From Chromera velia (lineage: Eukaryota; Sar; Chromeraceae): 17,500 nt of DNA. Shown here piece by piece: positions 14,215 through 17,500 of this stretch. A model generated the notes under the pieces. The model had not been told where the DNA came from. It saw nothing but the letters and a program-made list of their open reading frames with translations, and ran no database searches. Numbering within the stretch: the stretch's first letter is position 1; each line of letters opens with the position of its first letter. The stretch lies in contig JAHBMJ010001219.1 in NCBI GenBank assembly GCA_018398765.1, forward strand, positions 1 to 17,500, in the 5' to 3' direction. The position numbers and the translations under genes are program-made.

Positions 14215-16519
14215 GCGTTGAGGGTCGCACCATGCAAGCCAGATTCACCAAAAATTGATGGAAAGCAAATAGGGCAGAGAGAATGAATGAATGAATGAAT
14301 GAATGAATGAAAGAAAGAAAGAAAGAAAGAAAGAAAGAAAAAAAGAAAGAGCGGGAGGGAGGGAGCAATGAAGAATGGAAGCAAGGAAGTAAGGCAGATC
14401 GAAACGATGCATGAAAGGAAGAAAAACCATTGAATTAGCAACATCCGAGCGACGATGATGCACTTCGATCGATCGATTCCATTTGCCCCCCAAACATGTA
14501 CCGAAGAAGCAATCTGTGTGTTCAAAGGACCACTCGATGAAGATGCGTGAGCATTTCACACACAGAGAAAGAAAGAGTCAATCAATGCGACGATTCAAGG
14601 TTCTATGTACCAAATTGAATGCACGGAAAGCAAAAAACAAGAACACGTCGCCCAATGGTCACAAAAGAAGATCCAGAGAAGAGGAAAAGTGATGGCCTCG
14701 ATCCATCACATCACGTCGCCTCGATCAGTATTCATACAACAAATCTCTCTGGCTGCATGCATATGTCCGTCCACATGGCGGTTGCATGTTTGGACAGAAG
14801 AGACGGCTGCATGCATATGTCCGTCCACATGGCGGTTGCATGTTTGGACAGAAGAGACGGCAACGAAATCTCTGGCTGCATGCATATGTCCGTCCACATG
14901 GCGATTGCATGTTTGGACAGAAGAGATGGCAACGAAACGTGAGTGCAACAAAAGTGCATCATACATGCATCGAACGATACAAAAGAAAGAACAATGCGAG
15001 GGAGTTTTTTGACCGACCTACCGAGACACCTACCTACCTGTGTTCACTACAGCGGACAGAGGCACATCCTCGAAATTCGGCCTTGAGCTCACGATCACGT
15101 GGGCCCTCGGATTCAGTTTTTTTACAAGTGCCTTGATTTCTTCAATGTCTCCGGCTTTCTCGACCATATGGGCTTTGCTGAGGATCAGCACGTCTGCAAA
15201 TTCAATCTGATCGACCATCAATTGGGCAATCGTTCTATCATCCACCACACTCCCCCCCTCCCCCTCTTCTTCATTTCCCTCGCCTCCGCCATCACTCTTC
15301 TCTTTTAGCAGCCCCGTGTTGCCCACCATGTTCGCGCGGTTCTTCTCCGCCAAGGTCTCGAGGCTCCGCAGGACCTCAAAAACGTTCAACGCATCCACGA
15401 CAGTCACCATCGTGTCCAAGCGGGCAAAGTGAGAGAGAGACCTCTTCTTCTTCAGCTCAGCACTCGGGGAGGTAGTATCAGACTGCAGGCATGCAGGACG
15501 CACAAGTCAGTTCAAGTCACAGAGCTAGTGTCTGTGTGCGTGACTATGTCGACATACGAGCGGCATTTCTGTCTGTTGTCGGCGTCTTCTGGTACGCCGG
15601 GGGATTTCCGCACGTCGCCGCGGGACAGTTGTTGATATGAATGTGGGTGAAGCATCCGACACCTTGCAATTACAAGCGAAAGGAAAAAACGACACAACGA
15701 GAAGAAAAGCCTATGGAAAGACTCAAAGCTGAAAACGCCAGACAGATTGACCGACGGAATGGAGGCATGCACACGTGGTAGCAAAGCGAATCTGATGTAA
15801 CACGCACACGCAGAGAGAGAGGGGGGNGGGGGGGGGGGGGAGAGAGCTTTTCGCTCTTCGAAGAGGTCCCGCTGGCTGCGGACAGATGCAGTGAAGGCAT
15901 TTCCGAGAGAGACTTGACGAACCTTGGTTCCATCTTCGCCACTGCCGCTGCTGCCAAAAAATTCATCAAGCTGCTCCTGATGACCGTGTTTGTGTTGGTC
16001 GTGTATGTCGTGATCATGCTCCTCCTCTGCCTCTACCTGGTCAACATCCATGGTGAAGGTCTGGGCTACCGGTAGAGGTTCAGAGATTCCTGTGGACTCC
16101 ACGACGAGGTAGTCAAACGCCTGCTCCTCGCTGAGGGCTTTGACTGTCTTCAGGAGGTCTCCGCGGAGTGTGCAGCAGATGCAGCCGTTGTGCAATTCCA
16201 CCATGGTTGCCTCCTCCTGAATCAGGCGGGAGTGCTTCATCTCAGAAGCGTCCAGGTTGATTTCACCCATGTCGTTCACGATCAAAGCAACCTTCAGCGG
16301 GGGCTTGGCGTCGCCCGCCAGGCGCAGGATCCGCTTCAAGAGCGTAGTCTTTCCTGCTCCAAGGAAACCCGAAAGCACCGTGACGGGAAGCTTGTAGCTG
16401 CTATCTAGCGGAACTGCAGCATCCCCTTCCGCCGTCTCCTTTTGTGTCTCCTCGAAAAGGAGATGCTTGTCGACTTTCTGGAGTCCCAGAAGACTGTCCG
16501 CCTGCTCGAATGCATCCAT
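13464..16519 (-). CDS. COG0523/CobW-family GTP-binding metal chaperone, three core exons
   Basis: Exons 16519-15923, 15482-15038 and 14170-13464 join at phases 0 and 1 to give 582 residues. Seen in the product: P-loop GFLGAGKTT (51-59), VNDMGEINLD (81-90), metal-site motif GCICC (112-116, Cys 113, 115, 116), ESTGISEP (141-148), RLDTMVTVVDA (220-230), a G4-position SKAH (301-304), NTGLFN (346-351), PETEEYGISS (377-386), RPLHPAR (394-400), then RSKGQLWVAS, GDRESEVVFIGI and LLTDEE of the CobW C-terminal domain. The family uses GTP hydrolysis to deliver metal, often zinc, to client proteins; land-plant relatives include plastid proteins. Odd points: a His/acidic loop (EHDHDIHDQHKHGHQE, 167-182), a Gly/Glu insert (about 262-276) and a changed G4 motif. 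Usual members are about 350-450 residues, so this one is enlarged by inserts. The ATG at 16519 is the nearest in-frame start; a leader exon upstream may replace it. Confidence 0.93.
14181..14213 (+). repeat. (GA)n microsatellite acting as pyrimidine tract on the coding strand
   Basis: On the minus strand this is (CT)n with one CG interruption, ending 10 bases before the exon 3 acceptor AG. Confidence 0.85.
14281..14350 (+). repeat. (GAAT)n-(GAAA)n microsatellite
   Basis: About seven GAAT units pass directly into about nine GAAA units, inside intron 2. Confidence 0.95.
14753..14934 (+). repeat. minisatellite, three copies of a 54-base unit
   Basis: Units begin CTGCATGCATATGTCC at 14753, 14807 and 14876. 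Copies 1 and 2 are spaced 54 bases; copies 2 and 3 are spaced 69 because a 15-base segment (CAACGAAATCTCTGG) is inserted. Copies 1 and 2 are nearly identical, copy 3 has two substitutions. Both spacings are multiples of three, so frames remain open on both strands. Each unit has TGTCC and GGACA arms around an 18-25 base loop. Confidence 0.95.
15038..15482 (-). CDS. CobW-family gene, exon 2 (second half of the GTPase domain)
   Basis: The acceptor GCATGCCTGCAG ends at 15483 and the exon starts SDTTSPSAELKKKRSLSH in phase 0. It carries ARLDTMVTVVDALN, a Gly/Glu-rich insert, DQIEFADVLILSKAHMVE and KKLNPRAHVIVSS. It ends VVNT plus one base, with donor GTAGGT at 15037. The joint to exon 3 restores NTGLFN, a conserved family motif, which confirms the boundary. 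Confidence 0.9.
15483..15922 (-). other. intron 1 of the CobW-family gene
   Basis: A 440-base intron from donor AAG-GTTCGT (15922) to acceptor CTGCAG (15483), phase 0. Reading through instead gives a frame crossing a poly-G tract with an undetermined base at 15827, which has no family similarity. Confidence 0.8.
15812..15846 (+). repeat. (GA)n and poly-G tract with an undetermined base
   Basis: A GA run passes into about 26 G residues interrupted by N at 15827, then GAGAGAG. Located in intron 1. The true length is probably uncertain in the assembly. Confidence 0.9.
15923..16519 (-). CDS. CobW-family gene, exon 1 of the core (P-loop and CxCC)
   Basis: From the ATG at 16519, 199 codons reach the donor after GGAACCAAG. 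The exon starts MDAFEQADSLLGLQKVDKHL and includes the P-loop, CxCC and ESTGISEP motifs and the His-rich loop. If the leader exon is used, this exon would begin at 16501 (ADSLLGLQ) because MDAFEQ lies before a possible acceptor, TTCGAGCAG. Confidence 0.88.
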
Positions 16520-16610
16520 CGGGGCGTGACATGTAAAATCGAGGCCACAGAAAAGAGGAGACGCCCGTTCGCAATTGTCTCAGGAGAAGCATTGACAAAA
16601 GGTGCGGAGA

Positions 16611-16625
16611 CAGCGCGCGCGCGCA

Positions 16626-16707
<82 letters not shown>

Positions 16708-16735
16708 GAGTGAGAGAGTGAGAGAGTGAGAGAGA
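16611..16735 (+). repeat. compound microsatellite (GC)n-(CA)n-(GA)n
   Basis: Short GC alternation, then about eighteen CA units, then GA units broken by GT steps. It lies upstream of exon 1, within the proposed leader intron. Confidence 0.95.
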
Positions 16736-16888
16736 GACGTCTGAAAAAGGGACGCTCTTCGTTTTTTTCTGATTCAATGCATGCGCATTCCTGGTATCAA
16801 AATGCGAGAAAAAGCACTTCTCGTGAAAACACAACCACAGGAATGAATGACGTGCAATAGTGAGGGAAAAGGGAAGGAACAGAACTAC

Positions 16889-17035
16889 CGTCCGGACCTT
16901 CGCTTCTCTCCGTCGAAGGAATGGCAAGGGTTGCAGGGCTTTCAAGTTGCCTTCGACTTGGGTGTGGAGGGGGAACTTCAAAAATGCGCTGGCAGCGACG
17001 ACCAAGATGGCTGCCGCGAAAAACGTTAGAAACAT
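16889..17035 (-). CDS. proposed leader exon: signal peptide plus basic transit-like segment
   Basis: The ATG at 17035 (context ACCATGT) starts MFLTFFAAAILVVAASAF, a short N-region and a hydrophobic core ending in an AXA-type cleavage site with Phe at +1. A basic stretch (LKFPLHTQVEGNLKALQ, then PFLRRREAK) with few acidic residues follows. Two phase-0 donors are possible: AAG-GTCCGG (exon end 16898) and ACG-GTAGTT (16889). Each joins in frame to the phase-0 acceptor TTCGAGCAG at 16502, giving a protein of about 622-625 residues. ASAF-like cleavage sites with aromatic +1 residues are known from plastid leaders of algae with complex plastids. The joint is inferred; the exon could belong to another gene. 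Confidence 0.5.
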
Positions 17036-17500
17036 GGTGCTCACTCAGGCAACTGCGCAGGTGAGAAAGAGGGGCGAGAATGGGCGAGACGCGTGTACGA
17101 AAATCAAAGTTGCTGCCGATCCATATGCAATTGCATGTGCCAATTTCTGCCGAGCAAAAGAGAAGTGGTGTCCCGGAAATAAAGAGAGGGCACTTATGAA
17201 TGAAGGCTCCACTAAGACCTGCAGGCACGTACAGTCGGAGAACGCGCCCGGAAAGCGAGACAAACGTCTCCAATTGATCGGGGCACTTATGATCCCCCCA
17301 TGCAGGCCGCCGGCCCGGCGGGGCCCGGCCCCCAGGGACGTGCACGGGCCGCGGGGCACGTGATCTCATAGCATACATGCAGGCAGGCAGGGCATGATTG
17401 CACCAAAGCTGCATGAGTTGAATGCATTTCGCACTCACAGCTCTCTTTCAAGTACTAAAGAAAGAAGTTGTAGGACGTTGACATCCTATATACTATATAT
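17036..17500. other. upstream DNA with a GC-rich palindrome, no gene supported
   Basis: CCGCCGG (17307-17313) and CCGGCGG (17315-17321) form a 7-base inverted repeat around one base, inside a GC-rich block at 17292-17360 that also holds GGGCCC and CACGTG. The overlapping frames here are mutually contradictory and lack domains. The block lies about 300 bases upstream of the leader ATG on the minus strand, so it could be part of a promoter; no TATA or initiator element can be defended. Confidence 0.35.

Larger units (their letters stand above)
14171..15037 (-). other. intron 2 of the CobW-family gene
   Basis: An 867-base intron from donor GTAGGT (15037) to acceptor TTCGCAG (14171). It holds a (CT)n tract next to the acceptor, GAAT/GAAA tetranucleotide runs at 14281-14350 and a 54-base minisatellite at 14753-14934. 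ORFs of up to 135 codons across the minisatellite are explained by its multiple-of-three period. Confidence 0.85.

Noticed and set aside
14753-14934. CRISPR-like array
   Set aside because: Only three copies with no unique spacers; copies 1 and 2 directly abut, in an intron of a eukaryotic gene.
14605-15012. Peptide-repeat ORFs on both strands (CMHMSVHMAVACLDRRDG type)
   Set aside because: They arise from a minisatellite with a period divisible by three inside an intron; the exon joint across it restores a conserved family motif.
15512-15922. Unspliced extension of CobW exon 1
   Set aside because: It runs through poly-G with an N and loses similarity to the family, whereas splicing at AAG-GTTCGT leads directly to the RLDTMVTVVDA motif in phase.

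Overview
The window looks like nuclear DNA from a eukaryote. Two interrupted genes have GT-AG introns whose phases join cleanly, and the rest is mostly microsatellites, tetranucleotide runs, degenerate tandem repeats and AT-rich islands. There is no operon structure. The abundance of TGCATGCA words, introns of 230-870 bases, and a signal-peptide exon ending in an ASAF-like cleavage site ahead of a metal-chaperone GTPase would suit an alga with a complex (secondary) plastid, such as a chromerid (Chromera-like). That placement is inference; the sequence alone does not prove it.

Layout. 1-1185: a roughly 200-base repeat present twice, the second copy followed by a 559-base insertion with terminal inverted repeats and an 8-base target duplication; a related uninterrupted copy of the target lies at 249-278. 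1186-5742: no convincing gene. It holds an AT-rich direct repeat, purine-rich low-complexity DNA, one 56-codon ORF, and a degenerate tandem array with a period near 160 bases. 5743-9263 (+): at least seven exons of one gene, 5' end not found, joining into about 294 residues I cannot name with confidence; the C-terminal half reads like beta-sandwich sequence. 9264-13463: repeat-rich DNA between the two genes, which are convergent. 13464-17035 (-): a well-supported three-exon COG0523/CobW-family GTPase (582 residues from its nearest ATG), probably with a fourth, upstream exon encoding a secretory or plastid-type leader. 17036-17500: GC-rich upstream DNA with no gene recognised.

The CobW-family protein is the only product I can assign. 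It should be a GTP-dependent metal chaperone or insertase with a CxCC metal site and an extra His-rich loop, and may act in the plastid if the leader exon is real. No functional link between the two genes is visible. I do not see a new multi-gene system here. The best leads are the inserted element with its empty-site relative, the leader exon, the altered G4 motif of the GTPase, and a recurring GCRTGCAG context at 3' splice sites.
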